Positions 23,201 through 31,339 of a DNA stretch of 64,000 bases are shown one piece after another. Source of the stretch: Cymbidium sinense (lineage: Eukaryota > Streptophyta > Magnoliopsida > Asparagales > Orchidaceae); the NCBI GenBank assembly GCA_021442155.1, contig CM038215.1, forward strand, positions 213,584,982-213,648,981, given 5' to 3'. Position numbers and translations under genes: made by a program. The notes under the pieces are model-generated. The model was given only the letters and a program-made list of their open reading frames with translations. It ran no database searches and was not told the DNA's origin. Position 1 is the stretch's first letter, and the number at the start of each line of letters is the position of its first letter.

Positions 23201-25946
23201 AAAGACGTTTAATTTATGCGTCAAAAAAGCCTTTAAGCTTCCCAAAACTATCTGATTCAAATAAAACGGCCAAATTCTACCCGGCCGTCTTTTAAATTTT
23301 CAACGGTAGCGTCGTAAAATTTAAAACAGTGAGACAAGAATCTTAAAGTAAATCGGTCAGAAGAAACAATCGACGTGTACATGAAAATTTACAAAGTAAA
23401 GCAGGTAAAGCATCAGATAATGTAACATTATATACGAACAATATCTTTGTAGGTCTTTGTAGAAATGTAGAATATAACTAACAATATGTTGTAGGTAATA
23501 TCTTTGTAGTGCATCTTATGTCGATGTCGAGGAAGATAATTTTTTCATCATTTAGGTTTTCGTTCTGGTTATATCAAATCATTTTTAGAAATGTCATTTA
23601 TAATTCGTAGGTTTTGACTTCATATAAAAGTTGTCACGGTAAAATTGCTAAAAAGGTAAAAGAGAACCATACTCTACTACTACCACCGACACCGACAGGT
23701 TAGACACTGAACCTCAAAACGAGTCGGGGATACTAAGATCCTAATCACGCTCATCTCGTCGAGAACTTTCTATCTGTGATTCACTAACGTAGTCTTCCTA
23801 TCAATTTTCCGACATTTCACGTTTATCACATTCTTTGCATTTAACATGTTTTCAAACATTATACGCCAAATGAAATCAATCTTGACAATTACATTGTAAA
23901 TCATTAATCTATCTGAGGTCAGTAATAAACATTTTATTTCATTCAATATATGAAATATCTACGTAAATATCTACATGTCATTCATACTATTTATACTGGT
24001 CAGTAAAGCATTGGCATACATAAGAATCGAATTTAAATTAGAATTATGTCTCACCTCGATTAATACGGGTCGTCTGATGTGCTCACTCCTCCTCGAGTAC
24101 ACAACCTATAATGAAATAACTCTTACCAATACTTGTCTTAATACATGAAACTCATAATTAACTTAACGCAATCTTGCGAATCTTACCGAAATTGATATCT
24201 CCTCATAAACTGCGGAGTCGATTCTGCGCCAATATTAATTACGCTTCAATCAATAAACTAAAATTAACAAACTGTCAATCCAAATCCTCACTAATTCTAC
24301 ACAGCAGCGGTTGAACTCCTCAATCACGCATTTCAACGCGCCAAGGGCAATAAAGAAAAGGGATAGGAAAGAAATTAGAACTTACAAAATTCCTTAAGTT
24401 TCCCCGTCGGCCAGAACGAATCCGAACCGAGCCGATCGGTTCCGAGCCGTCGGTTCACGGATTTCAAACCGGCGGCTACGGGATTTCCCCAACCCGTCGT
24501 CTTACCTCACGGACTGCGCGTTCCCAGCGGCGGCGAAGGCCATACGGGCTTCCAAAGTCGTGACCGAGGGGAAGGCGTTCGCTCGAAACGTCTTGATCGG
24601 CATACGGGAGGTGACAATTCCTTGTCGAAGCCGGCGAGGCAAACGGTTTTCCGTTACGTGTCCGCGGGGCTCGTCAGCGAAGCGAGGAACGGAAAGCGGA
24701 CGAACTATGGCGTGAAAGAAACGGCGTGAAGGGCGAGGTAGGAAGGAAATGAAATAGAGCAGGTCGATCTCACCATGCGTCGAAGGCTTTAATCCGCCGT
24801 TACGCATGCAAGTAAAGTGGATTTTACGTCCTCATCTTCTGATAACGGAGGGTTAATTAGCTTAAACAATAATTAGGAATAAATTAAGAAACTAATTAGG
24901 TATTACATATTGTCCATGGACAAACTAGGTATCCTCAGGACACACCCTAATGGGAATGTCATGCAGAGTAATGCAACTTAACAGAAAGAAATTGGAACAG
25001 CAAATGACAGAATGCTAGATTTCAGTTGGGTCAACTAATATCCATCTATGCAATGAAATGGATAGATGGTGCGGTGATATGAAACTACAAAAGATTTACG
25101 AGAAGTGAACATGCTGTCAAGTAAGATCTGACATATTTTTACTTGCACAAATCTAGGCAATTCATTGTGCTTTAACTTAGTTCAACCTAAGCCTTGGATG
25201 TAGGCATGCATTGGCCTTACTAACTTCTTTTATTCAAAAATATCCCCCTAAGTTCTACATTTCTTAATAGTAACTAGTGTTGAAATCATAATATCGGGAT
25301 ACCTCTTAGTTTTTCAAGACTTTCACGAACTACAATGTCACGCATAAAAACTTAATTCTTTAAAATAATGCAAAGAATTATACATTTAAATTGAGTGATA
25401 AATAATCTAGAAATCAAAGTTGACTGTTCTTGAAGTGTTGCATGCACTTTGGCTAGATTTATAGGGATGTTGCATATGTTCGTAGTTAAACAACCAGCAT
25501 ACTGGATATCAAGCCGAATTCATTGCTAGAGTCTGTATTATACGTAGTCATTGGGTATGGACTTTTTTAGCAATAAAAATAGCAATGGAGAAACAAAAAT
25601 GACAGACATATTTTACTCAGAAAAACTAGAATGAAAAGCTTACATCTCCACCCGGGCCGTTGATGTACAGATGTAGCTTTTTTGAGTCGTCCATGCTGTC
25701 AAGGTACAACATGGTTGCCAACACCTGGTTGCTAAATTCTTCATCTATATGCTGCCCAATAAATATTACACGTTCTCGATACTGCATATAAATAAATTAA
25801 ATTAATCATATCCTGGTCGAGTGGCATATGCAACATAAAAGTAATAAAGCCCTTCCTTCCTGGCATTCCTGAGATCAAAGGCACTCTTGTAAGTACCAAT
25901 AGGCATCATAGAAATGCGCGGACGAGCATATTTCTTGTCTGAATTT
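2129..25946 (-). CDS. CLPR2: ClpR2-like plastid Clp protease subunit (split gene, frame broken, 5' end unresolved)
   Basis: This encodes a plastid-targeted, non-proteolytic ClpR subunit of the chloroplast Clp protease core, which degrades stromal proteins together with ClpP subunits and ClpC chaperones. Five clear exons in transcription order are 25644-25781, 3442-3558, 3216-3284, 3021-3117 and 2129-2269. Joined, they follow the ClpR2 family from YRERVIFIGQ through GPGGD, AYNLAGFLLAAGEK, ALQSPAGAARGQ and KDLSRMKRFNAQEALEYGLI to the stop. The ClpP catalytic residues are absent, as expected for ClpR: Asn stands at the Ser position (YNLA versus ASMG), Gln at the His position (LQSP versus MHQP), and Met where the Asp is expected. 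Exons of 138, 117, 69 and 141 nt keep phase 0. Exon 3021-3117 is 97 nt because of one extra T, so the frame breaks there. The transit peptide and start codon are not identified and may lie beyond the assembly gap at 27140. It is either a functional gene with a consensus error or a recent pseudogene. Confidence 0.85.
3021..3117 (-). CDS. CLPR2: ClpR2-like exon with a one-base homopolymer insertion
   Basis: It begins ADDVRNEANELLRIRDYLF after acceptor AG at 3118-3119 and ends at an AAG|GTATGT donor. The length is 97 nt, whereas all other exons are multiples of 3. Seven T (A on the plus strand, 3059-3065) shift the frame to a stop. With six T the rest reads LAKDRTTTIEK and joins the next exon with the family's spacing preserved. 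Confidence 0.88.
3216..3284 (-). CDS. CLPR2: ClpR2-like exon (GNRVAMPL...GAARGQ)
   Basis: This is a 23-codon, phase-0 exon between a CAAG acceptor and a CAG|GTTTGT donor. It encodes the loop that carries the catalytic His in ClpP. Here the motif reads ALQSPAGAARGQ, so Gln replaces His, which marks an R-type subunit. Confidence 0.9.
3442..3558 (-). CDS. CLPR2: ClpR2-like exon (LTPSMAIYDT...GEK)
   Basis: This is a 39-codon, phase-0 exon. The acceptor TTTGCAG is good. The donor AAG|GTTCGA is weak but agrees with the family's exon boundary. YNLAGFLLAAGEK covers the oxyanion and catalytic-Ser region of ClpP, and the nucleophilic Ser is absent. Confidence 0.9.
3559..5933. other. Intron interior, no feature recognised
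   Basis: This is AT-rich intron sequence with short scattered ORFs in both directions that show no family motif or codon pattern. No terminal repeats were recognised. Confidence 0.5.
5944..6435. mobile_element. Mutator-type fold-back MITE with 10-bp target duplication
   Basis: The two halves are inverted copies of each other over about 130 bp. The left end begins GAATTAAGGATCAAATTGGT and the reverse complement of the right end begins GAGTTAATGGCCAAATTGGT. The shared interior includes AATTATTTATAGA and AGACTAAAT. AATAATAAAT flanks both ends directly (5934-5943 and 6436-6445). A target duplication of 9-10 bp with long terminal inverted repeats indicates a non-autonomous Mutator-like element. 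It has no coding capacity of its own. Confidence 0.8.
6446..8454. other. Intron interior, no feature recognised
   Basis: This is AT-rich intron DNA. The part at about 6470-6780 loosely resembles 14090-14345 (AGAAATAA..., TATTTATAATCA, GTAGATTGTA words), so both may be remnants of one repeat family. No ends were found for such an element. Confidence 0.4.
8455..8546. repeat. Tandem duplication, 2 x 46 bp
   Basis: Unit 8455-8500 is followed at once by unit 8501-8546. They differ at only two positions that I can see. Both contain AATCATTTATTA and TATCTTGCTAAGGTTT. This is a recent local duplication inside the intron. Confidence 0.9.
9230..9255. repeat. (CAATTA)n microsatellite
   Basis: CAATTA is repeated about four times in the 5' non-coding part of the hAT element. 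Confidence 0.9.
9396..11876 (+). pseudogene. hAT transposase remnant (BED finger, DUF659, dimerisation region)
   Basis: The order of domains matches plant hAT transposases that begin with a BED zinc finger. A finger remnant reads CIYCGK...LKGH...NVTRCKKVLSKIRAEL (within 9321-9620). Next is a DUF659-like block with FNAVKLESFDHMIEAIAQYG and LKPPSYHEMRA (about 9990-10095), then a PLVKMLGLADGD...YIYNAMNRINDAI segment (10757-10942). Last comes a degraded C-terminal dimerisation area (about 11220-11400) and an acidic tail rich in Glu and Asp (about 11730-11876). The frame is interrupted by many stops and frameshifts, so no active enzyme can be made. It cuts and pastes DNA in living relatives. Here it is a dead copy lying opposite to the host gene. 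Confidence 0.85.
12261..12529. other. Intron interior, no feature recognised
   Basis: AT-rich spacer between the hAT remnant and a local duplication. One short open stretch has no recognisable motif. Confidence 0.4.
12530..12880. repeat. Diverged tandem duplication, period about 186 bp
   Basis: Units starting at 12530 and 12716 share GATGATAG, TTGTAATA, AGAATTTCTATGA and a similar layout through TAAATGTT or GAATGTTC. Scattered substitutions and small indels show it is older than the 8455 and 16060 duplications. Confidence 0.75.
12881..14460. other. Intron interior, no gene recognised
   Basis: This is AT-rich intron DNA with weak open stretches on the minus strand. The composition rises in GC after about 14390, which could mark the edge of an old LTR. 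No paired copy or end was found. Confidence 0.4.
14472..14513 (+). repeat. GA-rich purine tract
   Basis: A run of GAGAGGGAGA-type words makes almost pure purine on the plus strand. It opens overlapping reading frames that look like genes but are low-complexity. Confidence 0.85.
14514..16059. other. Intron interior, no gene recognised
   Basis: The segment 14514-14730 is GC-richer and resembles a retrotransposon LTR or leader. From 14740 onward it is plain AT-rich DNA. Nothing in it supports a gene. Confidence 0.4.
16060..16282. repeat. Duplication, 2 x about 105 bp, period 118 bp
   Basis: Segments 16060-16164 and 16178-16282 are nearly identical, differing at only a few sites (TTTAAACAC/TTTGAACAC, ATAGC/ATAAC, CTGTT/CTGCT). 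A short spacer ending GTTCCAA separates them. This is a recent local duplication close to the Gypsy insertion. Confidence 0.9.
16949..18787 (-). repeat. 3' LTR of the Gypsy element
   Basis: It aligns along its length with 22997-24907. Shared blocks include AACAATATGTTGTAGGTAAT, TCATTTATAATTCGTAGG, AATTTTCCGACATTTC and CCGAGCCGATCGGTTCCGAG. On the plus strand the copy starts near TGTCACACC and ends TATTACA. It differs from the other LTR mainly by many short indels. Confidence 0.85.
18788..18798 (-). other. Polypurine tract of the Gypsy element
   Basis: On the minus strand AAGAAGGAAAT lies directly before the 3' LTR start TGTAATAC. This is the expected place and composition for the plus-strand primer. 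Confidence 0.7.
18799..22978 (-). pseudogene. Gypsy gag-pol remnant (RT, RNase H, integrase)
   Basis: On the minus strand, a reverse transcriptase block reads MRLCVDYLELNKVTIK...IDDLFDQL (within 21050-21247). It is followed by DLRFGYH and, near 20880, QFVIIFIDIRFI, where the family has the YIDD catalytic box, so the second Asp is lost. RNase H words FSDASLKGFV and FALKIWRHYLYG occur at about 20510-20330. The integrase C-terminus shows VKPMKGI, MGPFEIIERIGN and a degraded HVSMLRK at about 19215-19040. Gag should lie at about 22000-22950 but was not resolved. Frequent small indels and stops rule out function. The domain order RT, RNase H, integrase is that of Ty3/Gypsy rather than Copia. Confidence 0.85.
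22979..22992 (-). other. Probable primer-binding site
   Basis: On the minus strand, six bases inside the 5' LTR end, TGGTATCGATAAAG begins with the TGGTATC of the usual plant initiator tRNA-Met primer site. The rest is degraded. Confidence 0.6.
22997..24907 (-). repeat. 5' LTR of the Gypsy element
   Basis: This partner of 16949-18787 starts GTCACACCCC after one altered base and ends TATTACA. It holds a GC-rich segment (about 24390-24740) that opens spurious reading frames. It is about 70 bp longer than the other LTR through many small insertions. Confidence 0.85.
24913..25643. other. Intron interior beside the 5' side exon
   Basis: Plain intron sequence between the Gypsy insertion and the exon at 25644. 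No repeat or ORF of note is seen. Confidence 0.5.
25644..25781 (-). CDS. CLPR2: ClpR2-like exon (YRERVIFIGQ...NGPGGD)
   Basis: This 46-codon, phase-0 exon lies between acceptor ATATGCAG and donor GAT|GTAAGC. It contains FSNQVLATMLYLDS and YINGPGGD, the first half of the Clp protease fold. It lies 22 kb from the next exon yet joins it in frame at the boundary expected for ClpR2. Confidence 0.9.
25802..25946 (-). CDS. CLPR2: Candidate upstream ClpR2-like exon (MMPIGT), 3' boundary unresolved
   Basis: After a good acceptor (TTTTCCTTCAG at 25947) the frame reads NSDKKYARPRISMMPIGT. The MMPIGT word is the family hallmark just after the transit peptide. The next about 29 residues (from YKSAFDLRNARKEG) do not resemble the usual ClpR2 sequence and run to TAA at 25802-25804. 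The only phase-0 donor I see (GTTGCA at 25834) would leave a 53-nt intron, shorter than plant introns normally are. The junction may be altered, lost or misassembled. Confidence 0.55.
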
Positions 25947-27139
25947 CTGAAGGAAAACAATGAATATCCATGAATAGCACTTCCTACATGTCAATAGTTA
26001 AGTACAAAAAAAAAAAATATACAATTTTGCTAGTACGACATCACATCATCTAAACTCCTTACCTTGAATTGATACGTCTAGAAAAAATCAATAAGACATA
26101 TTACATTATTTTCATAATGAGAAAACTGCATAATTTTGAAATTATTCAATGCATCAATTAAAAACTTACAAATACCGTTCTGAGGCTTACTTTTATCAAT
26201 GTGAGTTTTTTAAAAAAGAAAGGCAGTTTATTTCTTGCAAAATAGGTAGAAGCAGGCTATCAAATATTAGTTTATATAAACATGAAAAAATAATGGGGCA
26301 GTAGGGACATCAGATTTAACAAATACTAGCTGTACGTCAATTGGCAAATGAAGGCGTTAAGATAAGATTAAGATGGTTTGTTTGGTTTGCAAGGTGAACC
26401 TCCAAATTCTAAAAAGAATTGGAGGAACCTTGCAATCAATTTCACTTATGACATGGATGTCAACATCAATATAACGAAGGTCATTATAGTCAAAGCATCG
26501 GTCTCTTACCATTTAATCTAGCAAAACATAACCATCTCAATATGTTAGTGTCAAAAAAAGGCTATGAATAATCAAATTCAGGAGGTTTCATACAAGGCCA
26601 TATATTTACGAAGCAAAAAATTCCTGAGAAACCAGTTAAATGAGCTTATTGTTAGCATGGATAATTTAAAGCATCAGTTTACTAATAATTAGGAATATTC
26701 ATCATGAAGTCATTTTGATACTTCTTCAAAATTCAAAGGAAATTAAATTTGACTCTCTAAGACAACTATAGAGGCATACTATTATTATAGTAGACATACT
26801 CTTTGATTAACATCCAAAAATAAAAAAATAAAAAAATAAAAAGGAATTGTGATAGAGACCTTTTAGTGTACGATCCTTAATTTTATTCTTCTTCTCACAA
26901 ATTGCCTTATTTTATCCTTGAATTCAATCCCCAATTGACAGTACTTAATTAGGTTTGTGGAGAGAGAAATGTAGAAAGAGGATAGAAAAATGAATTTTGT
27001 TTGGAAGGAAAAACGCAACAAATGAAGGTTTATTGTCTTGGTGATAGACAACAAAGTGGAAGCTTTAATTGTAATGGTTAAAAACAGAGACAAAACATAA
27101 GAACGAAAAAAAGGTAGAAAAATATAACTACATAGAAAA
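25947..27139. other. Probable ClpR2 intron or upstream DNA, no exon found
   Basis: The sequence is AT-rich. A transit-peptide exon would be expected upstream of 25946 on the minus strand, but no convincing Met-led, Ser/Arg-rich exon with a donor was seen before the gap. Confidence 0.45.
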
Positions 27140-27239
27140 NNNNNNNNNNNNNNNNNNNNNNNNNNNNNNNNNNNNNNNNNNNNNNNNNNNNNNNNNNNNN
27201 NNNNNNNNNNNNNNNNNNNNNNNNNNNNNNNNNNNNNNN
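27140..27239. other. Assembly gap (100 N)
   Basis: Exactly 100 N, the usual placeholder for a gap of unknown size. It cuts off the left end of the long repeat that follows and may hide the 5' exons of the ClpR2-like gene. Confidence 0.98.
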
Positions 27240-28450
27240 AAGGTTATGAAAATGCCTAAGAGGTGTGGATTTATGATTGTATCCTAAAGGAAATAGCTAT
27301 CTCAGATCCTAAATTTAGGGGACTTTAGCATAAGCTAAAGCACGACCTAAATCTAAGCAAAGATGGGAATAAGATTTACCTCCACAAGAGAGGATAAACA
27401 ACCTGACTTCTGGACTTATAACCGCCTAGAGTGGCCGCCAGCTAACTCCTATGATTTTAAAATCATGTAGTTTGGTCTTATGAAATTGTAAGATAGTTGG
27501 GCTATTATTAATTTAGAAAGAGACTAAAGTTCTTAAACCAACCCCCTAAGAGACTAGAGCATGAGTGGTATGAGTAATGACTTAATCTAATGCAAAATCT
27601 TTTCAAATTTTATTTCAATTTTGACACTTCATTTGGATAAAGGCTTTAGAATTTTTATATGCTTAAATACATTATGAAATAGTTATTGGAAAAATCATAA
27701 GAGAAAGAGGGTGAAGCTCCATCAGTAGGGGTTGCTCTCACAGATCAAACGGTCCCTATACATGTAAGGATAGAGGCCCTCATTTTGCATTGATAGTGGA
27801 CTTAATTCTAATGTGTGTGTTAATTTAAAATTAGAAGTGTTAACTCAATTCTAACGTGTGTGTTAAGGCTTACATGATATGTCTCACTAAGTCATTAAAG
27901 TTGCAATCTTCTAAGTGTAGAAGGATTCAATTTAACATAAAGGGTTGATTTCACTTGAAGTAATTTAATTGATTTGAGAATTTTAATTTATATTTTCTTT
28001 TATTTTATTTGATTGCACTTAGCAACTAAGTGTTATAAAGTGAAGGAAGAGGACTACCCCCTTTTATCCCTACCTTAAGCCAATTTCTAAAGCATGTTAA
28101 TTTGTTTTAGTTCTCTTTAGTGAATGGCTTATTAGATGATTTAATTAATCTTAAGTTTAGGTTCACCTTGAATGATCCTATTTAATCTGAAAGGTAGTTT
28201 AAGATTAATCCAATTGAATTACTAACATATAACACATAACAAATCATTCCTTTTCATCACAAATATTATGCATCTGATTTAAACCTAAGTGTATCTATAC
28301 ATACAACACACTTAAATGATGAATGTATGTATATGCATTTAGAATTTATATTCTTTTATGTGATTAAATTATTCAATCACATTAGCTTAAAGCACATTCT
28401 AAATTCTTATACAAAAATACGTAGGGATGAAATTAAATAGGTACGTGTCC

Positions 28451-29065
28451 TTGTTAACCAGGGAAGTGAGGTAATCAAATGACCTCCTTAGGGATACTTA
28501 AACCTTTGTATTCTCAGGATGTCCAAACTATATATCTATCGTTATTCAAATATATGTAAATTTATATACATGAATATAAGAAAGAAAGCACCAAGTTACA
28601 TGAGTAATTAATCCAATGACTAAATAATTATGAATGCATGTGTTTTTAAATAGAAAAAAAGGGGATTATCATCCTCTAATTAAATACACACATACATGTA
28701 TAAAATACATAAATAAGTGCATGCCTTTGTTAACTAGGGAAGTGAGGTAATGAAATGACCTCCTTGAGGCTACTTAAAGCCTCATATTCCCGGGATGTCC
28801 AGACTATATACCCATTTTTCTCGAATACATACACATGTATTTATAATTAAGAAGGTGAAAATCATGCAAAGATTGTATTTTCTTTAATGGACTTATTTAG
28901 GCATATGATTTAAAGCTTTATCTAAATTTCTATGTTAAAGATACATAATAATGAAATCACGCGAGTATGTGCTGTTGTTTGAACAAGGGAAGTGAGGTAA
29001 TCAAATGACTTTCTTGGGGCTACTTAAAGCCTCGTATTTCCGAGATATCCAGACTATATACCCAT
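28451..29065. repeat. Three degenerate internal repeats (GGGAAGTGAGGTAAT units)
   Basis: Copies near 28451, 28726 and 28971 each read GGGAAGTGAGGTAAT, a GACCTCC-like word, CTACTTAAA, then GATGTCCA and ACTATATA. The spacing is about 245-275 bp. The related copy 2 has equivalent units near 59920 and 60158. Confidence 0.8.
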
Positions 29066-31339
29066 TGCATTCTTACTTATGTAAATCAACATGTAAATAA
29101 TGAAAAGAGACTTCACTTCATACACTTAAACTACAAACATACATACTCCTTATGTATTTATAACTATCATCATAACACATATTACTATTCATTTATAAAC
29201 TTTTGAAAAATACATTTGGATTTAATAATGAAAATAGCCACACATATATTAAATTTTATCAACACATGCAAGCTTACATAAAGGAAACCAATTGATTTAA
29301 TTAATTTTTGAAAAGAGATGGATGCATAAAATCAAATGACATACAATATGTATCATGACTTGGAAAGGAATAATCAAATACAAGCATGTGATTCATTCAA
29401 TCGAATTAAATCCTAAGGACAAACATACCAAATAAAATCATTTAAAATAAACCAAAGCTTCTTTAATGTCATTTTTAACTTCATGTTTAATTTGATTTAA
29501 GGAATGAAAGAAGATGTTTGCTGATCTTAACCCATTCCCATGTTTATAAATCAATTTGGTTTAATAAAATGTGATACAGTTGATTTTATGGATTAATTAA
29601 GTTGTAATATGCATAAAATTCATTAATTGATCCTTACCTATGACACCTTAAAGTAATCAACAAAGTAATTATGATCCAACATGATATGCATGGAAAATAA
29701 ACTTGCAATGATCTTAAGAAATAAGAGGGCCTAATGCAATCGGCTCATGATTAATAATTAATTAGATTTAGGGGCTTAATTAATTTCTCTTATGGTTTCC
29801 CCATTCATGTGGATTACCATAATTTCATTAAACTTTTTTAAGTTATTAAACACATAAAGATCTACCAATCAATCAATTAATTAAGATTTGATGTTATTTG
29901 AATTTTAATTTAGCTAATTAAGTAATTAATTAACCAATTAATCCTTAACTAATTTTTATTGAAAAGTGAAGAGAACTTAGGGAAGAGATTAGGAAAGTGG
30001 TCCCAATCTTATTCCATAAGTCCCCTCACTGACACACCACGCTTTTCACGTGGCGTAGTGGGATTGACAATTAAAGCATGTCTAAGTCAGCACTAACGTG
30101 GCTGACGGTGGACATGCTTTTTATCTCCGTCGTTCAATCTCGGATCGGACGATGTAGATCAATCCCACGGTTGATAAAGGATTAAAATGATTTGCTCTAG
30201 AGTATTTAATTACAGCCATCCATTCTGATCATGCGAAATGGAGGACGCTTGATCTATCATCACATGGGAGATGAAAGACAAAGTCATTGCTTTCAATCAC
30301 GAGCTCACATGAGCTCAGATACACTCCAAATGGATCTAACACCTTCATGATAATGATCAGAGGGTATCCAATGATCAAGATCATGCGACATTCAGCTTTC
30401 CTTCAAAAAGCTCTAACAAAATTTTAAGAAATCTCGATTTCAATGGCATACCTCACTGGAGCTAATAGCCGATAATTCTCATGCTTAAGGTAGCTTCGTC
30501 TGGTCAAGACAAAGCTCTGTGAATCTAAAATTGGATTGGTTCCACGTCGTTCACTCAGAAGACCAAATTCCATCTTTTGGAGGCTCAGTTTGATCAAAAT
30601 GCTACCTCCGGTGGGCTTGAACCTTGGGGGAAGGTTCTTTCATGCTCGACGAGGTGAGGAGAGCATGTGGGTAAGAGGAATTTGGTTTTGGTTGAGAAAC
30701 ATGGGAGTTAGTATTAGAAAAAGTTTTCACTATTTTGGATGCACTCGGGAAGGAGGAATTTGACGAGGGGAAGCTTTGGAAAGACTTGGGAGCTCATAGG
30801 GGAGTTCAAAATCTCACATGGAAGCTCAGAGGAGTCGAATGCCTATGAATGGGCTGAGAAATTGGGGGGTATACCCCTCTCCAATTGAGATTGACAGACG
30901 TGATTAACTCCTCATTTTCGGTCGGCTAGCCATCGCCAAGGCACGGGAATGGTCTCCATCAACTCCACGTGGAACGATTGGGTTAGAGGAATGGCTCAAG
31001 GTAGCTTGTGGCTTCTTGGATCCATTAGGGTTTTGGTTTGTGAGGGAGGTGAGTTAACTCACCTCCTTTTTGTCCATGGCAAACCTAGCCTACATGGGTT
31101 GGGCTAGGTGGGTTGGGCTACGTGGCTAGGTCAGACCCCATTTGGGGTGTGTGAGGGCAGCCAAGTGGAAAGGAGAAGTGGGCTTTGCCAATTTTGGCAA
31201 AATCCCATGTGGAGAGGCAAATCCAAGGGAGATTTGCCTTGGGTTTGAGTCCATTTGGGTTTGGGCTAGCTTTGGGCTGACCCAAGATGGGTTTGGGTTG
31301 GGTTTGATTAGGTTCCAAGTGGTGAAGCTCAATTTGACC

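Larger units (their letters stand above)
16949..24907 (-). mobile_element. Ty3/Gypsy LTR retrotransposon, nearly full length but dead
   Basis: Two LTRs of about 1.84 and 1.91 kb flank about 4.2 kb of internal DNA. TATTG lies directly outside both ends (16944-16948 and 24908-24912), consistent with a 5-bp target duplication. Minus-strand orientation is supported by four things: reverse transcriptase, RNase H and integrase remnants on that strand; a purine tract next to the left (3') LTR; and a TGGTATC primer-binding-like site next to the right (5') LTR. Pol order and integrase C-terminal motifs assign it to Ty3/Gypsy. All frames are broken. It inserted into the ClpR2-like intron in the sense orientation. 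Confidence 0.88.
3559..25643 (-). other. Giant 22,085-nt intron of the ClpR2-like gene
   Basis: The donor GAT|GTAAGC at 25643 and acceptor TGCTTTGCAG at 3559 are both good, and the flanking exons join in phase between GPGGD and LTPSM. The intron contains a Mutator-type MITE, a dead hAT transposon and an inserted Ty3/Gypsy element in the same orientation as the gene. Giant TE-swollen introns are known in several plant lineages. An assembly join inside the intron is possible, but no N run occurs within it. Confidence 0.8.

Noticed and set aside
24502..24807. 101-residue minus-strand ORF
   Set aside because: It is a GC-rich part of the Gypsy LTR. The frame is not conserved in the other LTR.
28451..29065. 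CRISPR-like spaced repeats
   Set aside because: Three degenerate copies at 245-275 bp spacing in a plant genome are internal repeats of a TE, not a CRISPR array.
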